Shown: positions 50,090 through 59,516 of the stretch, one piece after another
Position numbering within the stretch: the stretch's first letter is position 1
How the letters are laid out: each line of letters starts with the position of its first letter
From: Picocystis sp. L7
Lineage: Eukaryota; Chlorophyta; Picocystophyceae; Picocystales; Picocystaceae
Length of the DNA: 64,000 nucleotides
Direction of reading: 5' to 3'
Assembly (NCBI GenBank): GCA_020975725.1
Contig: QXJR01000020.1
Span: forward strand, 248,001 to 312,000
The notes under the pieces: generated by a model
Told to the model about the DNA's origin: nothing
What the model saw: only the letters and a program-made list of their open reading frames with translations
Databases searched by the model: none
Program-made: the position numbers and the translations under genes

Positions 50090-50393
50090 TGATGGTCGGT
50101 AGGGATCCCGCGACCCTCCATTGATCCATTTCCATGCCTAGGGAACACGATGTAACCTTTTTCTCTTCCTCGCATGCCCCTCCTGTGTCTCAAGCACCAC
50201 CTGTCCATGCCCCCCCTCCCCCCTTTCTCTCCTCTGTGTGTTTGGGACCGAACCCCTCCTCCCCGGACAGATGACCGTTGGGTTTGGTGCGTGTGTGTGG
50301 GAGACGGGGGAGGGGCGAGACCCGGAATTGGAGGGGAAACGAACCCCCCTTTCCCTCGGATCCCTCTTCCACGGGACCCCCTTCCCACCCCGG

Positions 50394-50483
50394 GGTGCAT
50401 CTGCTCCCGTGTGGGGTGCGCGCGTTCCCCCCTTCCTCCCACCCGTCGCGGTGCATCTGCTCCTGTGGGGGTGCATCTGCTCC
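50394..50483. repeat. Three direct copies of GGTGCATCTGCTCC
   Basis: Exact 14-base copies lie at 50394, 50450 and 50470, 150-240 bases before the start of the deoxynucleoside kinase gene. Spacing is 56 and 20 bases, the same numbers as in the condensin array. They lie in a GC-rich interval (50090-50636) with no gene. Confidence 0.85.
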
Positions 50484-50636
50484 GGGGAGGGGAGGAGGAG
50501 GGACCGACGGTGTGCGCCATCGTCCATCCACTTTCGAAGCGCGACTGGAGCCACACGCCACGAATCGAGGCGCACCTCGCGACGTCTGTGGAAAAAGGCG
50601 GACGCGAGGGAAAGGTGGAACACAAGGAGAAGGCGC

Positions 50637-52217
50637 ATGCGAAACGGGAACCCCGTCGGCCGGGTGCGTGGTCCCGCGGCCGCCATGCGAAGGACCGCAG
50701 AAAGGTGAGCAGGAACCACGCGAGAGATGCGCCGCGAAAGATGCACGTGGACGTGGAACGGGTCCTGGAGAACGAACCAGAACCATAGGTGCGAAGAATG
50801 GACGAAGCTGACGCGTGCGAACGACGTGTGGAACCGACGGGAAACGGACAGGTGGGGTAGACAGGTCTTGCGTGCCAGGCCTTTCCTGGTCCAAACCACG
50901 AGCAACAGGAAAGAATTCCTGCAAAGGAGCTATGGACACGAATCGGGAGACAACAGCGTCGAACAGAACCAAGAAAGAGGAGACAACGCGAGGCTCAAAA
51001 GCGTGCCCGGGATAGGACCCAAGACCGAACAACTCCTCATCACCAAAGGATTGGACACGGTGGACAAACTGCAGGAGCTCTTCCACGAAAAACACGACAA
51101 AGACAAAGAAAAAATGGCCGACTTCCTGCACCAAGACATAGGAGTCTACTTCCGAAAGCACGCCCTGCAAATCGCCACCTACCTCGACGGTATCACCGAT
51201 TCCCAAAATGGAACGCTCCTGCTGCCCTCCAAGAAACTCACCTTCTGCATCGAAGGAAACATAAGCGTGGGTAAAACGACCTTCCTCAAACGCATCGCCT
51301 CCCAATCCGTGGAACTGAGAGACATGGTCGAGATCGTGCCCGAACCCGTGGGAAAGTGGCAGGACGTGGGAGACAGCCACTTCAACATCCTGGATGCGTT
51401 CTACGAGAACCCGGAGAGGTATGCCTACACGTTCCAAAACTACGTGTTCGTCACCCGGCTGATGCAAGAGAAGGACAGCAGGGACACCAGCAGGGAGCTT
51501 CGGCTCTTGGAACGTTCCGTGTTCTCCGACCGCATGGTGTTTGTGCGCGCGGTGCACGAGGCGCATTGGATGAGCGAAATGGAACTCTCGATCTACGATT
51601 CCTGGTTCGATCCGATCGTGTCCTCCCTCCCTGGCCTGGTCCCGGACGCTTTCATTTATTTAAGGGCAGAACCGGAAATCTGCTACAACCGGCTGCTGAG
51701 CCGGGCAAGAACGGAGGAGAACGCGGTCACCTTGGAGTACCTGCAAGGTTTGCACGAGAAGCACGAGCAGTGGTTGATCAATGGGTCTTCCTTCCAGCAC
51801 CTGAAGCGTGCCATACCCATGCATGGTAGGCAGCAGGTGGTGAACGTGGAGCCCGCCATCAAGCATCACGCTCTTGCCGTCCCGGACATCATCAAGGACG
51901 AAGTGTGCTTGATGAACGGCAACAGCGTTCATTCCATGATCGGCGGCGTCCCGGCCCTGATCCTGGATTGCAATCAGAACATCGACTTGGAGCGAGACAT
52001 CGATGCCAAGGAGGAGTACGCACGCAAGGTGACCGCCTTTTACAAGTACGTCCAGGAGCTGCACAAGGCCACGCCACAGAAACCCCAGCTGATCGTGAAC
52101 GGCCCCAGGGGACAAGTGCCTCGTCTGGAGGACATGAAGCTGGACACCACCGCACACATGTTAGAGGGACTGGGAAGGTCGCCCCATCTGGGGGATTTGA
52201 TCCGACGCAAGCGGTGA
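50637..52217 (+). CDS. Deoxynucleoside kinase with N-terminal helix-hairpin-helix-like region, two exons
   Basis: Exon 1 is 50637-50704 and exon 2 is 50852-52217. The 147-base intron has donor AG|GTGAGC, CTGAC about 40 bases before the acceptor, and GACAG|G, phase 2. The 477-residue protein starts MRNGNPVGRVRGPAAAMRRT, a possible plastid or mitochondrial presequence; ATG 50685 is an alternative. Residues about 70-90 (LKSVPGIGPKTEQLLITKGL) look like a helix-hairpin-helix. The kinase domain has P-loop IEGNISVGKTTFLKR (about 156-170), ERSVFSDRMVFVRAV, and the lid RARTEENAVTLEYLQGLHEK. Family members phosphorylate deoxynucleosides for salvage and organelle DNA supply. The C-terminal 130 residues form an extra, less conserved domain. 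Confidence 0.87.
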
Positions 52218-52944
52218 GGTCTGTTGGATCCTTTTGGCGTCGATACGGCGTCGTTTAGGGAGCACCCGTTCGCTCCATAAGCAATCAGGAGTGGACGGTC
52301 GGGGCATCGTTGCACGGTCCAGTTGTTCATGGCAACGCGACCTTCTGCCACCATCACCTTTTGTTTTTCTTTGTACCTGTTCCTTCACATGCAATCTGGT
52401 TTCTGTGGTCGGCTTTCCTTTTGATTCTGCCTTTCCTTGACGGTTCCTCTTCCACCTCGTGGCGTTGGCGCTTGCCCTGTCCCACGCGTCCGTGGACGTC
52501 CGGTCGCGTGCCACTTGCGTTTCTTGTCCATCTCGTTCCAGTTCCTCCTCCCGTTCGGGTCCATCGACCAGGACCGAATTGCGCCGCGTGCACGCGAAAG
52601 AAGCGGGACGGATGACGCGTGTGCGCTTCGAGGCGCATCTGGAGGCGTCCTTCCGACGCACCCATTGCTTCCTGGCATCCACGAACCCCCGTTTCAACGC
52701 CGTGGCCGCTTCCACGTCCTCAAGATCCCCTTCGTGGACCGTTCCTGCCTCGTTTCGCCATCGCCGAAAGGCGCTCGTCGGCGTCGCGACGCGCTTTCTC
52801 CTTCGGAGACGCCATCGCCGCGCCAGAACCGTCTGGACGGATGTGGAAGGGTGGGAACGGATACCGATACGGATGTCGAGGGGCAGGGGGGCAGGGAGGG
52901 GAGGGGACGACCAGCAGGGTCGAGGAGGGGCAACAACTAGGCCA
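52218..52944. other. Convergent 3' interval
   Basis: These 727 bases separate the kinase stop from the stop of the convergent rps13 gene. GC-rich frames cross in all directions but none shows similarity. No gene is supported. Confidence 0.5.
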
Positions 52945-53930
52945 TTACTTCTTCTTGTTGGCCACGGTCTTGGCCCTGCCTTTGCGGGTGCGAGCGTTGG
53001 TCTTCGTGCGCTGGCCACGAAGAGGGAGGTTGGCCGCGTGACGGCGGCCGCGGTAACAACTGATGTCTTTCAAACGCTTGATGTTCAAGGCGTTGAAACG
53101 ACGCAAGTCGCCCTCCACCATGTACTTCTCCACCTCCTCACGCAAGATCTTCAGCTCGTTCTCGTCCAATTCGTAGGTGCGCTTGTTCTCGATGCCCGTG
53201 TCTTCCAAGATCGTCTGAGAAGTCGTGAGACCAATGCCGAAGATGTACCTGCGTGGATGACGTCCCAAACCACGACAAGAAGGAGCAAATCCAACGTGGA
53301 CCACAAAGCAGGCGTCAGCACGATCGCATCCGAATTTCGAACCGCGCGATTCCGACCGTCTCCGCCGTCCTCTCGTATCCCGCCATCAAGGAAAGATAGC
53401 AAGAAACGAACGCAGAGACCCGAGCCACGATCGCGTCGCCTTCGCTCGTTCCACGTCCTTTGTTGACGCGATCGTCCCGTCGCGCGTTCACGTACGTCAA
53501 GGAGGTCTCTATCCGCTTCTTGTTCGGCACCTCCACGCCAGCAATACGTGCACACTGCACCTTCACGGGTCCGTTCCTCTGCAACCGCACGGAAGAGGAA
53601 GCAGGCAACGTCACGGCGTTGTTCACCGCACGAAACCCTTCGTAGGTGCGCAACGTCGGCTTCTGCATCCGCGAAATCGTTCCAGCACCCCCGGACGCGT
53701 CGCGTTCGCACGTAGGACGTTCGTTCCACGCAAGCGAGACGTCAGCACGATGCAAAGCGACGTCCGTCTCCGCCGCCGTTCCTGCACCGCCGTGCCTCGT
53801 CCTGTGGCGTCGCATCGCGCCTCCCGCTCCACCACGAGGCGTGCCATGTGCCACGAACGGTTCCAAAAGGTCCACGTACCGCCGTCGAGGTGCGCATGGT
53901 GCCGAAATTCGCGCTGCAGCGCGCCGCCAT
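52945..53930 (-). CDS. rps13: Plastid ribosomal protein uS13, three exons in the preferred model
   Basis: The last two exons are firm: 53662-53496 and 53248-52945, split by a 247-base intron with donor GAC|GTACGTG and acceptor CGCAG|G, phase 2. They join as [36 protein letters not shown]. The rest is bacterial-type uS13 ([40 protein letters not shown]). A first exon 53930-53880 ([17 protein letters not shown]) is preferred, with intron 53879-53663 (GTACGTG, CTGAC at 53745-53741, GCAG), phase 0. It completes a transit peptide ending near VKVQCA. The alternative is a start at ATG 53668. uS13 sits in the head of the small subunit and contacts the tRNA and 16S rRNA. The preferred product is 173 residues. 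Confidence 0.9.
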
Positions 53931-54295
53931 CGCGTTCGGCTCGATGGGATCGGGAAAGTCGTGCGCGTACGTGTCCGCGAACGGCTTCGCGCCTCTTTCC
54001 CCTGTGCCGCCGAGGAACCACATAGCCACCCTGTTGGATGCTCGACGGTATCTGTGGTACCTGCGGCGATGGTGTCGAGCGGATGGTCCCATCCCGCAGA
54101 GGAATATCGAACGAACTTCGACCATCCTCCGCGGCAGCTGGCCCCGGACCCCGGACCGGAGCCTCCCTTATCCACGGCCGCCGAGGTGCCCTCGTCCTGT
54201 CTCCATATCGATATCTTGGACGAAGGTTTCGATGCTTGCCTTTCGAGTCCTATAGAGGAACAACTACTTATATTCCGGCATTGCACCTGTGCTCA
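53931..54295. promoter_or_regulatory. Region between rps13 start and 5S rRNA
   Basis: These 365 bases hold the rps13 promoter (minus) and the 5S upstream region (plus). The rps13 frame continues upstream with an in-frame ATG at about 54032, whose use is uncertain. Confidence 0.5.
54268..54274 (+). promoter_or_regulatory. TATA-like element before 5S rRNA
   Basis: The ttatatt string lies about 22-28 bases before the inferred 5S start. A and C boxes inside the gene are the standard 5S promoter; this upstream element would be an addition, inferred from position. Confidence 0.4.
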
Positions 54296-54412
54296 TGGTT
54301 CGGTCATATCACGGCGAAAGCACCCGATCCCATCAGAACTCGGAAGTTAAACGCCGTTGAGCCGGATTAGTACTGGCTTGGGTGACCAGCTGGGAATCCC
54401 CGGTGCCGAACT
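54296..54412 (+). rRNA. rrn5: 5S ribosomal RNA
   Basis: The sequence carries the conserved eukaryotic 5S blocks: ggttcggtcatatcacg at the start, gatcccatcagaactcggaa, gttaaacgccgttgagccgg, tagtactggcttgggtgacc and tgggaatccccggtgccgaa at the end. The 5' gttcgg pairs with 3' ccgaac (helix I). Length is about 117 bases. The exact ends are set by this pairing and may be off by one or two bases. It is a single dispersed copy between protein genes, not part of an array or rDNA unit within the window. Confidence 0.95.
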
Positions 54413-54422
54413 GTCCCTTCTC

Positions 54423-54426
54423 TTTT
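54423..54426 (+). terminator. Oligo-T RNA polymerase III terminator of 5S rRNA
   Basis: A TTTT run lies about 11 bases after the 3' end of the 5S RNA. A second run, TTTTT, follows at about 54443. Confidence 0.6.
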
Positions 54427-55440
54427 CTGCCCCCAAAAACATCTTTTTGTGTGGGGATGGGGGAAGGGGGGGGTCCCAGGGGAGGAACAGGGGGGTGGAC
54501 TGTGGGTCCTGGGCTCTCGTGTGTGTTTGTGGGGGGAGAGAGAGAGGGAGGGGGACACCCGATCTGGGTTGGATGCGACCCTACATCCCTGCTTTTGCAC
54601 ATGGATAGGGTCGGTGCCACGAAGGATCCGATCTGGACCAGGATCGACACGTGTCCAAGCGAAGGAGAGAGGAATCGAGGCGAACTCCAACAAACGGAAT
54701 GCACAAAGAAGGGCAGGTGCAGGAGATGCCCTCCCGGTAACCCGAACTGCACACGGATGGACAGGGAAGCCTCCATGCATTTCAAAAGGATCCACGAAGG
54801 GGCCGAGCGGACGCTCTGGTGTCCTTTGCCACGAAGATGTACGCGAAGCAGACTGCACAAAAAATCATCCTGTCCTACATAGGATGAACTCACAGACTCT
54901 TTCAGAATTCATAGACCGACGGTATGGATGCGGATGCGTGTGATCTGACCTCGACAAGACGGGTCCCGTTTTGATGGCTGGGTGGACACGTGCAAGGCCC
55001 CATGTGGACATGCGCTGTCTGGATCGGCTGGACCTGGTCGAGAAGTCACTCCTTCGAAATGTGGGAACGATCGCGAGGAAACAAACAGACCGTTGCTGCG
55101 CTACCAATGGATGTATTGGACAGAAACTGTCCTCGGCCAGGTTCATGATGCAATCGCTTTGTCGCTCCGTCATTGCACATGGCGTGGATGGGTCTGCGAA
55201 AACTGCGTTCAGATCAACTACAGGAGTATCTACATGCTACGCATGAGTGAACGGCGTGCGCTCTGTGAGGTGACGACCTCTTTTTCTGTGTGCATCAGTG
55301 TAGGAGAGGCGTCTCGTCCCTTGAGGCCTCAGCAATCGTTCCTGGAGACACACTCGCACTGGCTGCTGAAACCATCATCCGTGCAACACTCGATGAAATC
55401 CACCTGTGCGCCATGCATGAACGTGAGCCGAACGATAAAG
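54427..55440. other. Intergenic region, no gene seen
   Basis: These 1 kb contain a G-rich stretch with a GA-rich run (about 54460-54560) and then ordinary sequence. No coding region is supported. The flavin oxidase gene ends at its right border. Confidence 0.5.
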
Positions 55441-57129
55441 TCAGTACATCCATTCGCGAACGTCGAATGCGTATCTAAGAGTCCTACCGAAACGTACCTC
55501 TTCTCCATCCTTCAATGCTCTAAACTCAAAGACATCAGAGCTTCCGCTGAATTTGTTTTCCGGGTCCAGCTGCTTGACAGCGCAACCAAAGTCACACCAC
55601 TTTGGATAATCCTTTGTGCCGTCGTAGCATGGTTGGAAACCATCCCATCCACTCTTACCCCAGTGCATGCGGGCATTGCATGTATCGAGAAATGTTTCTA
55701 CAACAAGCTTGAAGTCAGGATTTCCATCAGCGTGGTATGGGTTACCTTTATCCGTGTTGTGGCTTATGTGGTCCTCAATGTTGACAAACATCACTGGCTC
55801 CCCATAGGAATTGGAAAGATAGCTATCCTCGGCACCAATGAAGCGCACCAGTGCAGGCGCACGGAAACCTCGACGAGCATCGCCTTCGGTGTACAGAATC
55901 TTGTTCAGGGCTTCCAAACAGTCGCCGGCCTGGGACATTGGGACGGCGAACTCGTACTGCTCGTAGACGTTGAAGTATGTGTGCCAAGCCATCAGCGGTT
56001 CAGACATCGTCAGGAAGCTGTCCCTGGATGCGAAGGTACCGGGAGTGATTCGATCTCGGACGACGGTCAGGTAGCTATTTGACCAAAATTCAGGATTGCT
56101 GGTAATGCCGGAGCGAGGTGGCAGCTTGTTGTGACAGCCACGGCGCCTACTTCCACCGCGAAGCGTTGGTTCTGTACAAATGTACTGTTCTCCGTCCAAG
56201 GTGGCTTGTGTGGAGAAAGAGTCTTCGTTCGCCGTCTGGAAATCGTTGAAACTGACAGAGAGCGGTTCCACTTCCAACCTTTCGAATTCAATATAGCGTA
56301 CGTCATCAGTGGGAACAAACCAAAGCGCTTCGTCCATTTCCAGTTCATTCAGGGCCATGAGCTTCATGATCTCCGAATCCTCTTCTACTCCATCATTGTA
56401 CTTCTGCTGTACATCCTTCACGATCCCCACTAGCTCTTTGAAGTTCATTTGGGTTTGCTTGCGACGGATAGCCTGCTGAGGCACGATGTGGAAAGTCAAC
56501 TCCGTCACCGCTCCAAGCCTGCCTACATTGACCCTCATAGCTCTCATGAGGTGAGGGTACGTCTCGTCGCTGAGATCCACCAGCGTACCGTTCGCGAGCA
56601 CTACTCGCATGCTGAGGAGTTGTTCTTGAGAAGACAAGCTCTTCCACTCCAAAGAAGTTCCGTGAGTGTTAGTGGCCACCGCACCTCCAATTGTCTGATC
56701 GATGAACCAGGAGAAAGCAGGCAGCGTCCATCCTGATCCATCTCCATAGTTTGCAAGGTGGTCCAGCAGGTTCCTTTGCGTCACCCCGGCCGCCACCGTG
56801 ACCGTCTGCGACTCCTCGTCAACGAAAATCTGGCTTTGCACATCGTCCAGCTCTTTCATGGAGATTCCCACTCCCATGGAGTCGTCAGAAGCACAGAAGT
56901 TTTCTCCCCACCAGGAATGTCCAGATCCCACCGCACGCACTTTGGGAGCGTGCCGTACCATGTTCTGCAGGCCTTCCACCGTCCTGGGTTCTCCCAGCAA
57001 CACGCTGGGGTCGCACTTGTGCTCATTTTGGAAGTTGGTCAAGCTCTCGGGTAGAATGGCTTCCACTTTCCATCCCATGTATGGGATCAAGCATCCCAAC
57101 AGCACCGCCGTTGCTGCCGTGCCACGCAT
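55441..57129 (-). CDS. Membrane-anchored or secreted FAD-linked oxidase (ALO/gulonolactone oxidase type)
   Basis: The 562-residue protein starts at ATG 57129 and is intron-free; the frame extends eight non-ATG codons further. A hydrophobic N-terminus (AATAVLLGCLIPYMGWKVEA) is a signal peptide or anchor. The VAO-type FAD domain shows EPRTVEGLQNMVRHAPKVRA, VGSGHSWWGENF (His71 in the place of the covalent-FAD His), TVAAGVTQRNLLDHLANYG, IGGAVATNTHGTSL and VGRLGAVTELTFHIVP. The C-terminal half is ALO-like, with HWGKSGWDGF near the end, the active-site HWxK motif of aldonolactone oxidases. Such enzymes make ascorbate or its analogues, or oxidise sugars. The substrate is not decided by sequence. An entry into the secretory pathway, not mitochondria, distinguishes it from plant galactonolactone dehydrogenase. 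Confidence 0.85.
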   Translation of the reverse strand: MRGTAATAVLLGCLIPYMGWKVEAILPESLTNFQNEHKCDPSVLLGEPRTVEGLQNMVRHAPKVRAVGSGHSWWGENFCASDDSMGVGISMKELDDVQSQIFVDEESQTVTVAAGVTQRNLLDHLANYGDGSGWTLPAFSWFIDQTIGGAVATNTHGTSLEWKSLSSQEQLLSMRVVLANGTLVDLSDETYPHLMRAMRVNVGRLGAVTELTFHIVPQQAIRRKQTQMNFKELVGIVKDVQQKYNDGVEEDSEIMKLMALNELEMDEALWFVPTDDVRYIEFERLEVEPLSVSFNDFQTANEDSFSTQATLDGEQYICTEPTLRGGSRRRGCHNKLPPRSGITSNPEFWSNSYLTVVRDRITPGTFASRDSFLTMSEPLMAWHTYFNVYEQYEFAVPMSQAGDCLEALNKILYTEGDARRGFRAPALVRFIGAEDSYLSNSYGEPVMFVNIEDHISHNTDKGNPYHADGNPDFKLVVETFLDTCNARMHWGKSGWDGFQPCYDGTKDYPKWCDFGCAVKQLDPENKFSGSSDVFEFRALKDGEEVRFGRTLRYAFDVREWMY

Positions 57130-57894
57130 GATTCTCCAACGCCCACGCCGCACCCACCTGCTTCGTCACGAGGCAAGTATGAATCCGCTTCGCTTGGATT
57201 GGATTGCATTTATACCCCAGCAGTTTGTCTTTCAAGTGGCACCTGTGTGTACCACAGCTATGTGTGTCTGGGCCACGTGGGTGCACTCCGAAGCGTCGGA
57301 ACCGTCCTCGGACCGTCGACCCGAGGTTCGATCGGGACGGAGTTCCCTTTCAACCTCGGGGTTGAAACCGTAGACCATTGGGGGCGTCTCCCGATCGGAG
57401 GAATCCGAGGGAGGACAACAAGAATACGCTTGGGTTCGAACCCGAAAGCTTGATTGGAAGACGATCCGAATAGACCCGGATAGACGTCGGGTTCAGAAGA
57501 GCGAGGGTGGTCGACATCGGACGAGGTGTGGACCAGAACGAGAGTGTCATTTGACCTCGTGCGGCACGAACGCATCGACACGCAAGGAAAACGGCAAATG
57601 GGCAACAGACTAAGCCTGTGAAACACGGGGAAGGAAATTCAAGCTGGAACCGGATTGGAAGGTGGATGGGGATAGGATGCCCCCGGATGGGGAGGGGAAT
57701 CCGAGACAAAGCTTGTGGAAGACATGACCGTGTACATGGTCTCTCCACTGTAGTAGGGAGCGAAATCCGACCGCATGGATACCTCGGTGAACGAGACAGT
57801 GCACGTCCAACACGACCGCGGCCTAGGATTCGCACGCCGGGGAGATTGACCAGGTTGCATCTTGCAGCAAAGAAATCACCCGTGGAGTTTCGAT
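57130..57894. promoter_or_regulatory. Promoter side of the flavin oxidase gene
   Basis: These 765 bases lie between two minus-strand genes. Elements gttccctttcaacctcgggg and gttgaaaccg at 57332-57372 form an imperfect palindrome around a CCCTTTCAA motif. A ggttcgaaccc palindrome is at about 57432. No gene is seen. Confidence 0.5.
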
Positions 57895-58671
57895 TCAACC
57901 GCTACCGCCTTTGCGGGTGGATCGTTTGACGATTTCAGATTCCAACAGCTCGAAGCCACCATCCACATACGAACTCTTTGCGTCTGCCGAGATGGGATCG
58001 GACCCCAGGTATACCGAGAAGAGTGCGCGCGATATGGCGCCCTGGTCGAGCACCAAATCTGGCACCACGCCTTCTTTCGCTGCTTGCACTACCTTCCCGT
58101 TCCCTTGCCGAACGTAAAATTCCAGCTGTCCTTCGACCCTCCAACCCATGATGATTTCCGTGCCTTTCTGAAGCTCCTTCCCTTCGAATAGGTTGGAGAT
58201 CTGCTGGATGGCTTCTTTGTCGGCTCCGAAGAGGCGTGGTGTCAGTGCTTCCACGATGGCATCTCCGAACGTCTTCCCATCCAATTTTCGCACCATGACG
58301 ATGTGCAATCCTTTGTTGAACGCTCCGTCCAGGAGCGCGTCGGCCATGGAATCGGAGGCATCCTCTTCGAAGAATCCTCCCCTTTGTCTCAGTCCGAGCT
58401 CCTTGGCGGCAGGCGCCGGATCCACGTACAGGGCCACAGCGTATACGTTGACACCCACGAAGGCGATCTTCTTGGCCCTTGCTCCTGCTCCCAAGCACCT
58501 CTGTTCTGCACCTGCGACGTATTCCACGAGGGGAAACTCCACACCTGTGGCCTTGTCCTTGACGCCCAGCGAGGCGCAGGTCGGGATCCTTCCCTTCCTG
58601 TCGTTCCTGTGCCTGGTGCATCGATTCGAAAGCCTCCTCCCGAACGTGCTTCGCTTCTGGATGCTCGCCAT
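57895..58671 (-). CDS. Plastid chalcone-isomerase-fold protein (fatty-acid-binding FAP type)
   Basis: The 258-residue protein starts at 58671. The first 35 residues are basic with no acidic residue until 24 (MASIQKRSTFGRRLSNRCTR), a likely transit peptide. The CHI fold follows: GVKDKATGVEFPLVEYV, CLGAGARAKKIAFVGVNVYA, VALYVDP, HIVMVRKLDGKTFGDAIVEA, LFEGKELQKGTEIIMGWRVE, LEFYV, then ALFSVYLGSDPISADAKSSY. In plants, non-catalytic CHI-fold FAP proteins sit in plastids and bind fatty acids; true chalcone isomerase arose later in land plants. The R and Y/T positions that distinguish FAP from the isomerase cannot be scored with confidence by eye. A role in plastid fatty-acid handling is inferred. 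Confidence 0.83.
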   Translation of the reverse strand: MASIQKRSTFGRRLSNRCTRHRNDRKGRIPTCASLGVKDKATGVEFPLVEYVAGAEQRCLGAGARAKKIAFVGVNVYAVALYVDPAPAAKELGLRQRGGFFEEDASDSMADALLDGAFNKGLHIVMVRKLDGKTFGDAIVEALTPRLFGADKEAIQQISNLFEGKELQKGTEIIMGWRVEGQLEFYVRQGNGKVVQAAKEGVVPDLVLDQGAISRALFSVYLGSDPISADAKSSYVDGGFELLESEIVKRSTRKGGSG

Positions 58672-59056
58672 CTCTCGCGTCCACGACCTGCGGCGGTGGG
58701 TTCCTGCCTTCCCGTGCCGACGCTCGATTCACACCCAGTTAAGTACGTTCGTCTCCCCTGTATCTTCCCTCACGTCCCGAGTTTACGACCGAGCCCTTCG
58801 AGTTCACTCCGTCCGTTCCGTTGCCGAGGGGCGACCCCTTCTTCCCGGGTTAACCTTTCGAAAAACCGTGGTGAACGCGATGGAGAAGGGACGGGGTGCG
58901 GGTTCGAAAGGGCACGAAAGGACGGGTTCGATCGGGACGATTGGAGAGACAGAACCGAGGGTCCCGAAGGACGTGGATCGGTTCCGACACATCCCTTCGG
59001 CATCGATCGGTGCTGCTGCACGACAACGGTGGCGCTGGAAGGAGCGGTGAAGGAAC
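58672..59056. promoter_or_regulatory. Divergent promoter with TTCGAAAGGG elements
   Basis: The 385 bases between divergent starts hold aacctttcgaaaaacc at 58852 and gggttcgaaagggcacgaaa at 58906, in opposite orientations. No gene is seen. Confidence 0.6.
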
Positions 59057-59516
59057 ATGCGTGCGGTGAGGAGGGGTGGGAGGAAAAACATCGGACTGCA
59101 GGTCAAGGTGAGCCGCTGGACCCGACGTCGGGACGGTCCACGAGCGACGGGAAACGAAACAAAGGACGTGGTCCGTCGTCGGGTGCGTGGAAAAAGGGGC
59201 TGACCGAAGCGTACGCGCACGAATTGCGTGGACGGTGCAGTGTCAGAAAGAAAACCGAAGGAAAGACTCCCAAGAGGTGTACCACGTGCGAGAGATCACG
59301 CCACCGCCGAAGGACCTGGGCGTGTATCGGTTTCCCAAAAACACCCAGTGTGGCGAACTGATCCACGTGCGAGGGAACGAATACCTCGTGTCCGGGGTGA
59401 CGTATCGGTATCAGCTCAAGAAAGGCAGGTACGTCCAGGACGCCATCCGGCTGGACGTGCAAGGTACGGGGAGGTACTTCCTCAACCTCATGCTGGACAA
59501 GTTGATGGAAGGATGA
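59057..59516 (+). CDS. Small conserved-looking protein of unknown function, two exons
   Basis: Exon 1 is 59057-59107 (MRAVRRGGRKNIGLQVK). The intron has donor AAG|GTGAGC and CTGAC at 59200-59204; its acceptor is GCAG after 59240 or TCAG after 59246, both phase 0. Exon 2 ends at 59516. The product is 108 or 106 residues. The core PPPKDLGVYRFPKNTQCGEL IHVRGNEYLVSGVTYRYQLKKGRYVQD AIRLDVQGTGRYFLNLMLDKLM reads like one small beta-rich domain and, from memory, resembles a plastid protein of plants and algae without an assigned function. I could not name the family. The basic N-terminus is short for a transit peptide. An in-frame stop lies three codons before the ATG. Confidence 0.7.

Noticed and set aside
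53738-54125. Separate small gene MWFLGGTGERGAKPF... on the minus strand
   Set aside because: The frame runs into the preferred first exon of rps13; the upstream part is more simply 5' UTR read-through.
57425-57450. ggttcgaaccc as a second tRNA T-arm
   Set aside because: It is a palindrome like other promoter TTCGAA elements, with no cloverleaf around it.
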